21,000 bases of DNA from Paracoccaceae bacterium (lineage in GTDB: Bacteria; Pseudomonadota; Alphaproteobacteria; Rhodobacterales; Rhodobacteraceae): contig WFPZ01000049.1 of assembly GCA_015487335.1 (NCBI GenBank), positions 1 through 21,000 of the forward strand. The letters are read 5' to 3'. A program made the translations under genes and the position numbers. Under the pieces are notes generated by a model. That model saw nothing but the letters and a program-made list of their open reading frames with translations, was not told where the DNA came from and ran no database searches. Of the stretch, positions 7,771-15,510 are shown piece after piece (the first letter of the stretch is position 1; each line of letters starts with the position of its first letter).

Positions 7771-9316
7771 CGCTCATCCGCGCCAGCCGGCCGGCGATGT
7801 CGAGCAGGGGCTCCAGCACGTCGAGCCGCCGGACCCAGCGGTGCGGCATCCCGGCCAGCCCGTGGCGCGCGCCCCACAGCTGCGCGGCGATGGCGGCGGT
7901 GGAATCGCTGTCGCCGTCGTGGTTGGCGGCAATCCGCAGAAGATCGGTGAAATCCTGTGCAGAAAGAAAGGCGTAAAGCGCGATGGCCAGCGCCTCTTCG
8001 CCGACCCAGCCCTCGCCAAGGGCGCGGATGTTGGCCTCATGCGCGCCGGGGCGTTCGGCGGCCAGCCGCTCGGCCGCCTGAAGCGCGGCGACGGTCTCTT
8101 CCGCTCCCGGCCAGCCGCGCGCCACCGCCAGCGCCCCGGCAAGGGCCGTCCGGGGTGCGGCGTTGCGCAGCAGATCGCCCAGCAGGGCCGCCAGGGCGCC
8201 GGCGGAGATGTAGCCGGAAGGGTGGCCGTGGGTCTGGGCGGCGATGCGCGCGGCCAGATCGAAGGCCACCTCGCGGGGCAGGCCGGAGATCAGGCCGACG
8301 GGGGCCACGCGCATCACCCCGCCGCAGCCCTTGGAGGCGTTGACCGGCGCTTCCGGCGTGCCCGGCGCACCGGCCTCGCAGGCGCTCAGGCAGGTGTTGC
8401 CCGGTGCACGCCGGTGCCACAGCTCTTCGTGGCGCAAGAGCGAATCGGCCGCCGCCACCGGCGGGCGGGGGCGGGTCTGCGTCTTGTGCCAGTCCAGCGT
8501 GGCGCGGCGCACCCTCTCAAGCAGCGCCTCGCGGTCGCGTTCGGCCAGGGCGGGGGCGCCATGCACCAGCCCCTCGGCCACGAAGAGCGTCATCTGGGTG
8601 TCGTCGGTGACTCGCAGCCTGCCCTCCTCCTCGAGGGGTTCGGTCAGGCCGCGGGGGCCGTGGCTTTCGCGGATTTCCGCCAGGCGCATGAACTCCACCG
8701 CATGGCCGAAGGCATCGCCCAGCGCCCCGCCCAGAAGACAGCCCAGCACCCTGTCCAGATGTTCCGCCCCATGCCCGGGAGGAGAAAGAGCGCGCACGTG
8801 GCGGTCCTGCTCGACGGTCTCGATGGTGCCCGGGCGCGCCGCCCGCACCCGGGCGATCGCCTCGTGCGGGGCGGTGCCGGTCTCGATCAGCAGCCGGGCG
8901 GCGATCATGCCGGTGCGCCCCAGCCCGCCCCGGCAGTGCACCACGATGCGCTCGCCGCGGGCCAGCCGCCGGCGCAGGAGATGGCCGGAGTAAAGCCACA
9001 GGGTTTCGAAACGCGGCCCCGGAACCGAGATGTCGGGGATTGGCAGGGGGTGCCATTCCAGGCCCAGCGCTTCCGCCCGCTCTCCCAGGCCCTCAACCTG
9101 CAGCATGGCGTATTCGTGGTCTTCGATCAGCGTCGCCACGGCCGAGGCGCTCCAGTCGCGGATGGCGCCCATGTCGGCCTCCAGATCGCGATCCCAGGGG
9201 GTGGCGAGAGTGCCGCCCGTCTTCATGCCGGGGCAGATCGTCATGCCGATCTGCCCGCCGCAGCACTCCACGCTGTCGATGGCAAGGGGATGGCTGAGGC
9301 TGGTGCGGGCGGGCAT
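7766..9316 (-). CDS. Fused CX5R protein phosphatase and ADP-ribosylglycohydrolase
   Basis: A 516-residue two-domain protein. Residues about 12-180 form a cyclin-dependent-kinase-inhibitor-3-like dual-specificity phosphatase: GGQIGMTICPGMK, WDRDLEADMGAIRDW, a possible general acid at Asp95 in LPIPDISVP, and the P-loop HCRGGLGRTG with Cys128 and Arg134. Residues about 186-516 form an ADP-ribosylglycohydrolase (DraG/ARH type): RVLGCLLGGALGDAFG, the metal-binding TDDTQMT (237-243) and a second metal site HDGDSDSTAA (466-475). By family it would remove phosphate from a protein or small molecule, and ADP-ribose from a target. The targets are unknown. No clear ribosome site precedes the ATG at 9316. 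Met25 is an alternative but would cut into the phosphatase family's N-terminal motif. It is separated from paaX by the large palindrome and may be independently transcribed. Confidence 0.88.
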   Translation of the reverse strand: MPARTSLSHPLAIDSVECCGGQIGMTICPGMKTGGTLATPWDRDLEADMGAIRDWSASAVATLIEDHEYAMLQVEGLGERAEALGLEWHPLPIPDISVPGPRFETLWLYSGHLLRRRLARGERIVVHCRGGLGRTGMIAARLLIETGTAPHEAIARVRAARPGTIETVEQDRHVRALSPPGHGAEHLDRVLGCLLGGALGDAFGHAVEFMRLAEIRESHGPRGLTEPLEEEGRLRVTDDTQMTLFVAEGLVHGAPALAERDREALLERVRRATLDWHKTQTRPRPPVAAADSLLRHEELWHRRAPGNTCLSACEAGAPGTPEAPVNASKGCGGVMRVAPVGLISGLPREVAFDLAARIAAQTHGHPSGYISAGALAALLGDLLRNAAPRTALAGALAVARGWPGAEETVAALQAAERLAAERPGAHEANIRALGEGWVGEEALAIALYAFLSAQDFTDLLRIAANHDGDSDSTAAIAAQLWGARHGLAGMPHRWVRRLDVLEPLLDIAGRLARMSA

Positions 9317-9355
9317 GGCGGGCTCGTGCAGGCTGCGGGGCGGTTCGGGCGATAT

Positions 9356-9516
9356 CTGGCTCAGGGCTCATCAATCCCGCATTCACAGTTTGGCAGATCT
9401 GTGCCCTGAACAGGCGCAGTGTGGCGGAACAGTATCCCTGTTTCAAGGCGCTGCAACGCATTCAGGGGCAAATCCGCCAGATACTCCGGGCGCGGGATTG
9501 ATGGGCCCCGAGCCCG
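9356..9516. repeat. Imperfect palindrome of about 160 bp
   Basis: The outer arms 9356-9380 and 9492-9516 match as inverted copies at 22 of 25 positions, including a perfect 12-bp core (CATCAATCCCGC / GCGGGATTGATG). Inside, CCCTGAA (9404-9410) pairs with TTCAGGG (9461-9467), TGGCAGAT (9391-9398) with ATCCGCCA (9471-9478) at one mismatch, and AACAG (9428-9432) with CTGTT (9438-9442). All pairs share a centre near 9435. It occupies the gap between the paaX stop and the phosphatase/ADP-ribosylhydrolase start. It may be a MITE-like element, a structured leader or a terminator. I could not find a target-site duplication. Confidence 0.65.
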
Positions 9517-9562
9517 GACCTCGCCGCCCGGCGCGCGGGCCTTGCCGGCAGGCGGCTTTCGA

Positions 9563-10384
9563 TCAAGGGGCCATGCTTTCGCGCTCCAGCACGTCCAGGG
9601 CGGGGCGTTCAAGCCGGTCGAGCAGGCCGTTCACCATTTCCCGGCAGGCGCTCCCCGGCCAGCCTTCGGGGAAGAATTCCTCCGGCAGGTCGGGGTGGCG
9701 CAGCAGCACCCGCCGCCAGCTGTGCACCAGCAGAACCCGCAAGGTGGCCGCCTGCAGGGGGGGCAGCGGCGGGGCGCCTTCCAGTTGTTCGCATACCTGT
9801 TCGAGCGCCTCTTTCAGCCGGCGGTAGGCGGTGCACAGGGCCTCGGGGCAGATCCGGCTGCGCAGCCAGCCCGGCACCGAGGCCGCGTGCCCCTCGATGG
9901 CGAACAGCCCGTCGCAGCCGCTCGGGGCAGGGCCCTTGCCGAGAAGGGCGTTGGAGGCCAGCTGCAGGTAGTCGCCGCCGACCAGCCGGTGCTCCAGTTC
10001 GCGCGCGCCGGCGCTGTCGCCGCTGCCGGCCAGCAGCAGGTGCCACATGTCCGGCGCGGGGGGCTTGCGGGCATAGATGCGGGGGCTGGCGGCGGCGCTC
10101 TGGGCCCGCCCGTGGGCGCTGAGTTGATAGAGGCTGGCCCGGCCGGAGCGCCTGCTTTCGATCCAGCCGTCCTTGCGCAGCCGGTGCAGCGCCACCCGCA
10201 TCGCCTCGGGCTTCACCCCCACCTCGCCGAGAATGCGCGAAAGCACCGCACCGCTGATCCGTTCTCCGGGTTTTTGCGCCAGATCGCCGAAGATGGTGAT
10301 GATCAGCGACCAGACCCGGTGCTGGCCGTCTCGCGTCAGGGCCCTGACGCAGTTGCGGAAAACCTGTGGGTCGGCGGTGCTCAT
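9563..10384 (-). CDS. paaX: PaaX-family phenylacetate regulator
   Basis: A 273-residue protein of the PaaX family of GntR-like repressors. The N-terminal winged helix covers about residues 20-95 (RVWSLIITIFGDLAQ, GVKPEAMRVALHRLRKDGWIESRRSGRASLYQLSAHGR). The C-terminal half has the family pattern CPEALCTAYRRLKEALEQ and the helix VLLVHSWRRVLLRHPDLPEEFFPEGWPG. In known PaaX proteins the ligand that relieves repression is phenylacetyl-CoA, the product of PaaK. It lies 54 bp downstream of paaZ on the same strand and is probably co-transcribed. No good Shine-Dalgarno is visible before the ATG. A hairpin just upstream may affect its expression. Confidence 0.9.
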   Translation of the reverse strand: MSTADPQVFRNCVRALTRDGQHRVWSLIITIFGDLAQKPGERISGAVLSRILGEVGVKPEAMRVALHRLRKDGWIESRRSGRASLYQLSAHGRAQSAAASPRIYARKPPAPDMWHLLLAGSGDSAGARELEHRLVGGDYLQLASNALLGKGPAPSGCDGLFAIEGHAASVPGWLRSRICPEALCTAYRRLKEALEQVCEQLEGAPPLPPLQAATLRVLLVHSWRRVLLRHPDLPEEFFPEGWPGSACREMVNGLLDRLERPALDVLERESMAP

Positions 10385-10396
10385 GGCGCCATTCTA

Positions 10397-10427
10397 GGCG
10401 GGAGTCGCGCGAGGGGCCACTCCCGCC
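10397..10427 (-). promoter_or_regulatory. Hairpin between paaZ and paaX
   Basis: A perfect 9-bp inverted repeat, GGCGGGAGT (10397-10405) and ACTCCCGCC (10419-10427), with a 13-nt loop. It lies between the paaZ stop and the paaX ATG, with its end 12 nt from that ATG. It could attenuate read-through into paaX or act as an operator. No T-run follows. Confidence 0.4.
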
Positions 10428-10438
10428 CGCCCGCGCCC

Positions 10439-12469
10439 TCAGCGGGCGTTCATGGTGAGCAGTTCGTATTCGGCGACAATCTCGCCTTCCTGGTTGGTAA
10501 GCGTCACGTGCCAGCGCACCTCGCCGTATTCCTCGTTGCGGGGCGTCTTCTGCTTGACCGTCAGCCGCACCCGGATGGCATCGCCCGGCTCCACCGGCTT
10601 CATGAAGCGCAGCTTGTCGAGCCCGGTATTGGCCAGCACCGGGCCCTCGGCGGGCTCCACGAACAGGCCGGCGGCGAAGGAGAGCAGCAGGTAGCCGTGC
10701 GCCACCCGGCCGGGGAAGAAGGGGTTCCGCTTCGCGGCGTCTTCGTCCATGTGGGCATAGAAGGTGTCGCCGGTGAATTCCGCGAAATGCTCGATATCCT
10801 CGAGCGTGACGGTGCGCGGGGCGGTGTGGATCGTCTCGCCGATCCGCAGCTCGTCGAAGCGGCGGGTGAAGGGGTGGGTGGGGCCCTCGATTTCGCGCGC
10901 GCCGGGCACCCAGCTTTCGCCGATGGCGGAAAGCATCTCGGGGCTGCCCTGCACGGCGGTGCGCTGCATGTAGTGCATCACGCCGCGGATGCCGCCCATC
11001 TCCTCGCCGCCGCCGGCGCGCCCGGGGCCGCCGTGCACCATGTGCGGAAGGGGGCTGCCATGGCCGGTGCTTTCCTTCATCGAGTCGCGGTCGTTGAAAT
11101 AGAGCCGGCCGTGGAAGGCGCCGGCGCCGAGCACCATCTGCCGGGCCAGCTGCGGATCATGGGTGATGACCGAGGCCACCAGGCTGCCCTGGCCGCGGTT
11201 GGCCAGTTCGATCGCATGATCGGGGTCGCGGTAGCCCATGACGGTGGAAACCGGGCCGAAGGCCTCGGTGTCGTGCACCCGGGCCGCGTTGTCGGGATCG
11301 GGGCAGTGGAACAGCATCGGCGGCAGGAAGGCGCCGCGGGCCGGATCGGCGCCCTGCACGGTGAAATCCTCGGGATCGCCGAACACCCGTTCGGCCTCCT
11401 GCCCGATGATCGCGGCCTTTTCCAGCACGTCGCGCTTCTGCTCGGCCGAGACCAGCGCGCCCATGCGCGTGCCTTCGAGGCGCGGATCGCCGATGGCGGT
11501 CCGCCCCAGGCGGGCGGAGAGGGCCTCGATCAGGGCCGGCACCTGCGCCTGCGGGGCGATGATGCGGCGGATGGCGGTGCATTTCTGCCCAGCCTTGACG
11601 GTCATCTCGCGGCAGACCTCCTTGACGAAGAGGTCGAACTCGGGCGTGCCCGGCACCGCGTCGGGGCCGAGGATCGAGGCGTTCAGGCTGTCCTGCTCGG
11701 CGATGAAGCGCACCGAGTTTTCCAGGATGCGCGGGGCCGAGCGCAGCTTCAGCGCGGTGGCGGCCGAGCCGGTGAAGGAGACCACGTCCTGACAGCCCAG
11801 CCGCTCCAGCATGTCGCCCAGCCCCCCCGAGACCAGCTGCAGCGCCCCTTCCGGCAGGATGCCCGACTCCAGCATCAGCCGCACCGCGGCCTCGGTCACG
11901 TAGCACGAGGCGGTGGCGGGCTTGACGATCGCCGGCACCCCGGCCAGCAGGGTGGGGGCGAGTTTTTCCAGCATGCCCCAGACGGGGAAGTTGAAGGCGT
12001 TGATGTGCACCGCCACCCCGTGCAGCGGAGTGCACACATGGCGCCCGAGGAAGCTTCCCTCCCGCGAGAGCTGCTCCACCTCGCCGTCGAGGTAGACATG
12101 GCCGTCGGGCATTTCGCGCCGCCCCTTGGAGGCGAAGACGAACATGGTGCCGATGCCGCCGTCGATGTCGATCAGGTGGTCGGCCTGCGTGGCGCCGGTA
12201 TCGAAGGAAATGTCGTAGAGCGCCTGCTTGTGCTCGCTGAGGTGCAGCGCCAGCGCCTTGAGCATGCGCGCCCGGTCGTGGAAGCTCATGGCGCGCAGGG
12301 CCGGCCCGCCCGTGTTGCGGGCGTGCTCCAGCATCGCCTGCACGTCGAGGGCGTCGTTTCCGGCCTCGGCGATGATCTCTCCGGTGATGGCAGAGGCGAT
12401 CGGGCGCGCGCCCTTGCCGGGCGCCACCCACTCGCCGGCGGCGAAGCTGTGGATCTGTCGGATGGTCAT
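10439..12469 (-). CDS. paaZ: PaaZ: oxepin-CoA hydrolase / 3-oxo-5,6-dehydrosuberyl-CoA semialdehyde dehydrogenase
   Basis: A 676-residue bifunctional ring-opening enzyme, close to the 681 residues of E. coli PaaZ. The N-terminal aldehyde dehydrogenase (about 1-520) has the NADP-binding SFTGSAATALKL region, catalytic Glu258 in FIAEQDSLNASIL and Cys297 in VKAGQKCTAIRR. The C-terminal MaoC hydratase (about 530-676) has FTGDTFYAHMDEDAAKRNPF with Asp567 and His572, then FFPGRVAHGYLLLSFAAGL. By family, the MaoC part opens oxepin-CoA and the dehydrogenase oxidises the reactive aldehyde before it cyclises to a dead-end product. The start has a GAGGA site about 5 nt upstream. It lies between the TRAP transporter genes and paaX. 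Confidence 0.95.
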   Translation of the reverse strand: MTIRQIHSFAAGEWVAPGKGARPIASAITGEIIAEAGNDALDVQAMLEHARNTGGPALRAMSFHDRARMLKALALHLSEHKQALYDISFDTGATQADHLIDIDGGIGTMFVFASKGRREMPDGHVYLDGEVEQLSREGSFLGRHVCTPLHGVAVHINAFNFPVWGMLEKLAPTLLAGVPAIVKPATASCYVTEAAVRLMLESGILPEGALQLVSGGLGDMLERLGCQDVVSFTGSAATALKLRSAPRILENSVRFIAEQDSLNASILGPDAVPGTPEFDLFVKEVCREMTVKAGQKCTAIRRIIAPQAQVPALIEALSARLGRTAIGDPRLEGTRMGALVSAEQKRDVLEKAAIIGQEAERVFGDPEDFTVQGADPARGAFLPPMLFHCPDPDNAARVHDTEAFGPVSTVMGYRDPDHAIELANRGQGSLVASVITHDPQLARQMVLGAGAFHGRLYFNDRDSMKESTGHGSPLPHMVHGGPGRAGGGEEMGGIRGVMHYMQRTAVQGSPEMLSAIGESWVPGAREIEGPTHPFTRRFDELRIGETIHTAPRTVTLEDIEHFAEFTGDTFYAHMDEDAAKRNPFFPGRVAHGYLLLSFAAGLFVEPAEGPVLANTGLDKLRFMKPVEPGDAIRVRLTVKQKTPRNEEYGEVRWHVTLTNQEGEIVAEYELLTMNAR

Positions 12470-12541
12470 TGTTGTCCTCGGTCAGGTTTGGCGGCCCTTG
12501 CCGGGCGCGGGCGGATGGGGAAGGAAGGGGCGGGGCATGGC

Positions 12542-13885
12542 TCAGGGCCCCATCTGTTCGGGCAGGAAGAGCACCAGCGCCGGCAGCAGCACGATCAGCG
12601 CCAGGCGGAAGATGTCGGCCACCCAGAAGGGCGTGACCCCGCGAAAGATCGTACCGGTCGAGACATCGCCCACCACCCCCTTGAGGATGAACACGTTGAG
12701 CCCCACCGGCGGGGTGATCAGGCTGATTTCCGTCACCACCACCACGACGATCCCGAACCACACCGGATCGAACCCCAGCGAGATGACCAGCGGAAAGAAG
12801 ATCGGCACCGTCAGCAGCAGCATCGAGAGGCTTTCGAAGACGCAGCCCAGCACGATGTAGATGCCGAGGATCATCAGCATCACCACGAAGGGGGGCACGT
12901 CATAGGCGGTGACGATGGCGATCAGCGCCTCGGGCAGCCCCGCGAGGTTGACGAAATTGGAAAAGATCTGCGCCCCGATCAGCACCGCGAACAGGGCGGC
13001 GGAGGTGAAGGCGGTATCCTTCAGCACCTCGAAGGTGGTCCGCCAGTCCAGCCCGCCGCGCGACAGCGCGATCAGGAAGGCCCCCATGGCCCCCATCCCG
13101 GCGGCCTCGGTGGGCGAGAAGGTGAGGTTCAGGGGGGCGAAATCGAACACCCCGTAAAGCCCGCCGATCACCAGGAAGAACAGCAGCAGCACCGCCCAGA
13201 CGGCACGCAGCGCGCGCAGCCGCTCGCCCCAGCTGGCGCGCGGGCCTGCGGGGCCGGCCTGCGGGTTGCGATACACCGACCAGCGCACCGCGAAGAGATA
13301 GAACAGGATGCCCAGCACCCCCGGCACGATGCCGGCGATGAACAGCTTGCCGATCGAGGTTTCGGTAAGCAGGCCGTAGATCACCAGGATCACCGAGGGC
13401 GGGATGAGAATGCCCAGCGTGCCGCCGGCGGCGATCGAGGCGGTGGACAGCCCGTCGGCATAGCCGTAGCGGCGCATCTCGGGCATCGCCACCTTAGACA
13501 TGGTCGCCGCGGTGGCCAGCGAAGAGCCGCAGATGGCGGAAAACCCGCCGCAGGCGGCCACGGTGGCCATTGCCAGCCCGCCGCGCAGGTGGCCGAGAAA
13601 GGCGTTGGAGACGGCGTAAAGCTCGCGTGCCAGCCCGCCCTTGTTGACGAACAGCCCCATCAGGATGAACAGCGGAATCACCGACAGCCCGTAATCCTGC
13701 GCGGTGTCGGTGATCTGGCGGCCGACCATGGACATGGCCGCCTTGAGGCCGCGCTCGGAAAATATCGAGCCGCCGCGCTCGAAGGCAAAGCCCAGCGTGC
13801 CCACCAGTCCCATGGCAAACACGATGGGCATGCGCAGCAGAACCAGCACAAGCACGATGGCAAAGCCGATCAGGGCAGCGGTCAT
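12542..13885 (-). CDS. dctM: TRAP transporter large permease (DctM family)
   Basis: A 447-residue membrane protein, the normal size for DctM, with about 12 hydrophobic helices. Family segments are LSVIPLFILMGLFVNKGG, GGFSAICGSSLATAATMSKVAMPEMRRYGY, ASIAAGGTLGILIPPSVILVIYGLLTETSIGKLFIAGIVPG, and VVVVVTEISLITPPVGLNVFILKG. This is the channel-forming subunit of a sodium-driven TRAP importer. The start at 13885 forms an ATGA overlap with the dctQ stop and has a GGAG ribosome site 8 nt upstream; the frame stays open further upstream but has no family sequence there. The substrate cannot be read from this subunit. The paa context suggests an aromatic acid. Confidence 0.93.
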   Translation of the reverse strand: MTAALIGFAIVLVLVLLRMPIVFAMGLVGTLGFAFERGGSIFSERGLKAAMSMVGRQITDTAQDYGLSVIPLFILMGLFVNKGGLARELYAVSNAFLGHLRGGLAMATVAACGGFSAICGSSLATAATMSKVAMPEMRRYGYADGLSTASIAAGGTLGILIPPSVILVIYGLLTETSIGKLFIAGIVPGVLGILFYLFAVRWSVYRNPQAGPAGPRASWGERLRALRAVWAVLLLFFLVIGGLYGVFDFAPLNLTFSPTEAAGMGAMGAFLIALSRGGLDWRTTFEVLKDTAFTSAALFAVLIGAQIFSNFVNLAGLPEALIAIVTAYDVPPFVVMLMILGIYIVLGCVFESLSMLLLTVPIFFPLVISLGFDPVWFGIVVVVVTEISLITPPVGLNVFILKGVVGDVSTGTIFRGVTPFWVADIFRLALIVLLPALVLFLPEQMGP

Positions 13886-14385
13886 TGCTCTTTCTCCAGC
13901 AGGGCGGGGGCGAAAAGGTGCAGGATGCCGGTGACCACCAGTGCCAGGGCCGTCACCGCGGTGGCGGCGGCGATGAACCAGCCGATGTAGAATTGCGGTA
14001 TCCCGAGATATTCGGTGACGTCGCCGTAATCGCGGGCGCGCTCGGCCAGCACCCAGACGCGGCGGATCGGCCACAGCAGCATCACCCCCGAGACGATGTG
14101 GATCAGCCCGTCGCGCAGCCGGTCGAGCTTCAGCGTCAGGAAGATCCCGTCGGTGAGATCGACCGAGATGTGCTCGCCCCTGGCCGAGATGATCGGCAGG
14201 ACGGAAAACACCATGATGGCCATCAGGATCCGGGTCAGCTCGGTGGCGGCCTCGATCGGGGCATTGAGCACCGAGCGCAGCATCACGTCGAGGAAGGTCA
14301 TCACCATCAGGACGAACAGCGCAAGACAGGCCAGCATGACGGGCGCCACGGCACCACGGCGCGCCAGGTTGACGACAAGCCTCAT
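13882..14385 (-). CDS. dctQ: TRAP transporter small permease (DctQ family)
   Basis: A 167-residue, four-helix membrane protein of the DctQ family. It shows the family pattern VMTFLDVMLRSVLNAPIEAATELTRILM (about 28-55), ARGEHISVDL (about 68-77) and a C-terminal helix pair. DctQ partners DctM in the membrane part of TRAP importers. The start has an AAGGAA site 8 nt upstream. It follows dctP by 63 bp, and that gap contains a strong hairpin. Confidence 0.9.
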   Translation of the reverse strand: MRLVVNLARRGAVAPVMLACLALFVLMVMTFLDVMLRSVLNAPIEAATELTRILMAIMVFSVLPIISARGEHISVDLTDGIFLTLKLDRLRDGLIHIVSGVMLLWPIRRVWVLAERARDYGDVTEYLGIPQFYIGWFIAAATAVTALALVVTGILHLFAPALLEKEQ

Positions 14386-14412
14386 CGATCGTTTCCTTCT
14401 GCCGGTGAGGGT

Positions 14413-14441
14413 CCGGGCCGGCAGGCGTGCCGCCGGCCCGG
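14413..14441 (-). promoter_or_regulatory. GC-rich stem-loop between dctP and dctQ
   Basis: A perfect 10-bp inverted repeat, CCGGGCCGGC (14413-14422) and GCCGGCCCGG (14432-14441), with a 9-nt loop, starting 8 nt after the dctP stop. A hairpin here would fit a partial terminator or 3' mRNA stabiliser that makes more binding protein than permease, as is common for binding-protein-dependent importers. No T-run follows. Confidence 0.55.
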
Positions 14442-14448
14442 GGGGTGC

Positions 14449-15477
14449 CTACTTGGCCATCTCGGCCCTGATCATCTCGTAGGCGGCCTGGGCATCGACG
14501 CCGGTGGCCGCGACCTCTTCGAGAACGCGCGCCGTCACCTCGGCGGCGATTTCGGCGAATTTCGCCTGATCTTCCGCGCTGGCCTGATGGATCGCGTTGC
14601 CCTCGGCGGCTTCGGTGGCCTCGCGGCCGATGGCGTCGATCTGATCCCAGATCCTGCCCAGCTCGCGGCTCAGCGGCTCGCCGAACACCTTTTCCTCGAG
14701 CGCCTGCTGCAGGTCTTCGGGCAGGTCGGCGAAGGTGTCCTCGTTCATGATGAAGGCGAACGAGCCGCGATAGAGCCCGCCCGGCATCTCGTAGACATGC
14801 GGGGCCACTTCCGTGAGCTTGAAGCCCTTGCGCGACTCGAACGGCATGACCACCCCGTCGGCCGCCCTGGAGGCCAGGGTTTCATAAACCTTCGGGGCCG
14901 GCACCTGGATGCCGGTGGCGCCGAGGGCCGAGGCCACGTCGCCGCCCACGCCGCCGGGCACGCGCACCTTCAGCCCCGAGATCTGGTCGAGCGAGGTGAC
15001 GGGATCGGCGGTGTGCAGCTGGGCGGGCCCGTGGGTGTGCAGGGCGATGACCTTCACCCCGCGGTGCTCGTTGGCGGCCTTGAGATACTTTTCATAGGCG
15101 CGCCAGTAGGCCACCGAGGCCTGCTCGGCCGTGCCTTCATAGCCGGGCAGCTCGATCAGCTTGGTGGTGGTGAAGCGCCCCGGCTGGTAGCCGTGGAAGA
15201 TGATCGAGACATCCGCCGCGCCGTCCTGGATGAGGTCCATCTGGGCCGGCGGCGGGGCGAGGCCGAGCTTGAGCTCGGTATGCACGCGCCCGTTGGTGGC
15301 CTCGTCGACCATTTCGGAAAACTTCGGCCACATCAGCGCGTTGATGCCGTGGGTCGGCGGCGCCCAGCTGGAGATGGTCAGCGTGTATTCCGCCTCGGCG
15401 CCGGCCGATGCGGCGGTGCCGGCCAGCGCCAGCGCCGCCCCGGCCAGCAGGGTTTTCAGTGAAGTGAATTTCGCCAT
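14449..15477 (-). CDS. dctP: TRAP transporter periplasmic substrate-binding protein (DctP family)
   Basis: A 342-residue exported protein. The signal peptide has a basic N-terminus, a LLAGAALALAG core and likely cleavage after Ala25 (TAASA|GAEAEY). The mature part is a DctP-type binding protein: TISSWAPPTHGINALMWPKF, DGAADVSIIFHGYQPGRF, and GLKVRVPGG with Arg172 in the position that binds the substrate carboxylate in this family, followed by LGATGIQVPAPKVYETLASRAADGV. It would capture an organic acid in the periplasm and deliver it to DctQM. A strong GGGAGGAG ribosome site precedes the ATG. Lying inside a paa operon, it is a candidate phenylacetate or related aromatic-acid binder. That is inference from context. 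Confidence 0.92.
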   Translation of the reverse strand: MAKFTSLKTLLAGAALALAGTAASAGAEAEYTLTISSWAPPTHGINALMWPKFSEMVDEATNGRVHTELKLGLAPPPAQMDLIQDGAADVSIIFHGYQPGRFTTTKLIELPGYEGTAEQASVAYWRAYEKYLKAANEHRGVKVIALHTHGPAQLHTADPVTSLDQISGLKVRVPGGVGGDVASALGATGIQVPAPKVYETLASRAADGVVMPFESRKGFKLTEVAPHVYEMPGGLYRGSFAFIMNEDTFADLPEDLQQALEEKVFGEPLSRELGRIWDQIDAIGREATEAAEGNAIHQASAEDQAKFAEIAAEVTARVLEEVAATGVDAQAAYEMIRAEMAK

Positions 15478-15510
15478 GGTCTCCTCCCTTGGGTAATGGC
15501 TTTTCGGGGT

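Noticed and set aside
9361..9612. Small 83-codon minus-strand open frame between paaX and the phosphatase gene
   Set aside because: It overlaps the paaX 3' end, runs across the large palindrome and has no recognisable sequence features.
9419..13990. Very long plus-strand open frame (over 1500 codons) opposite paaX, paaZ and the TRAP genes
   Set aside because: It is antisense to well-supported genes, is rich in Gly/Ala/Arg/His/Gln with no recognisable domain, and is expected from few stop codons in GC-rich DNA.
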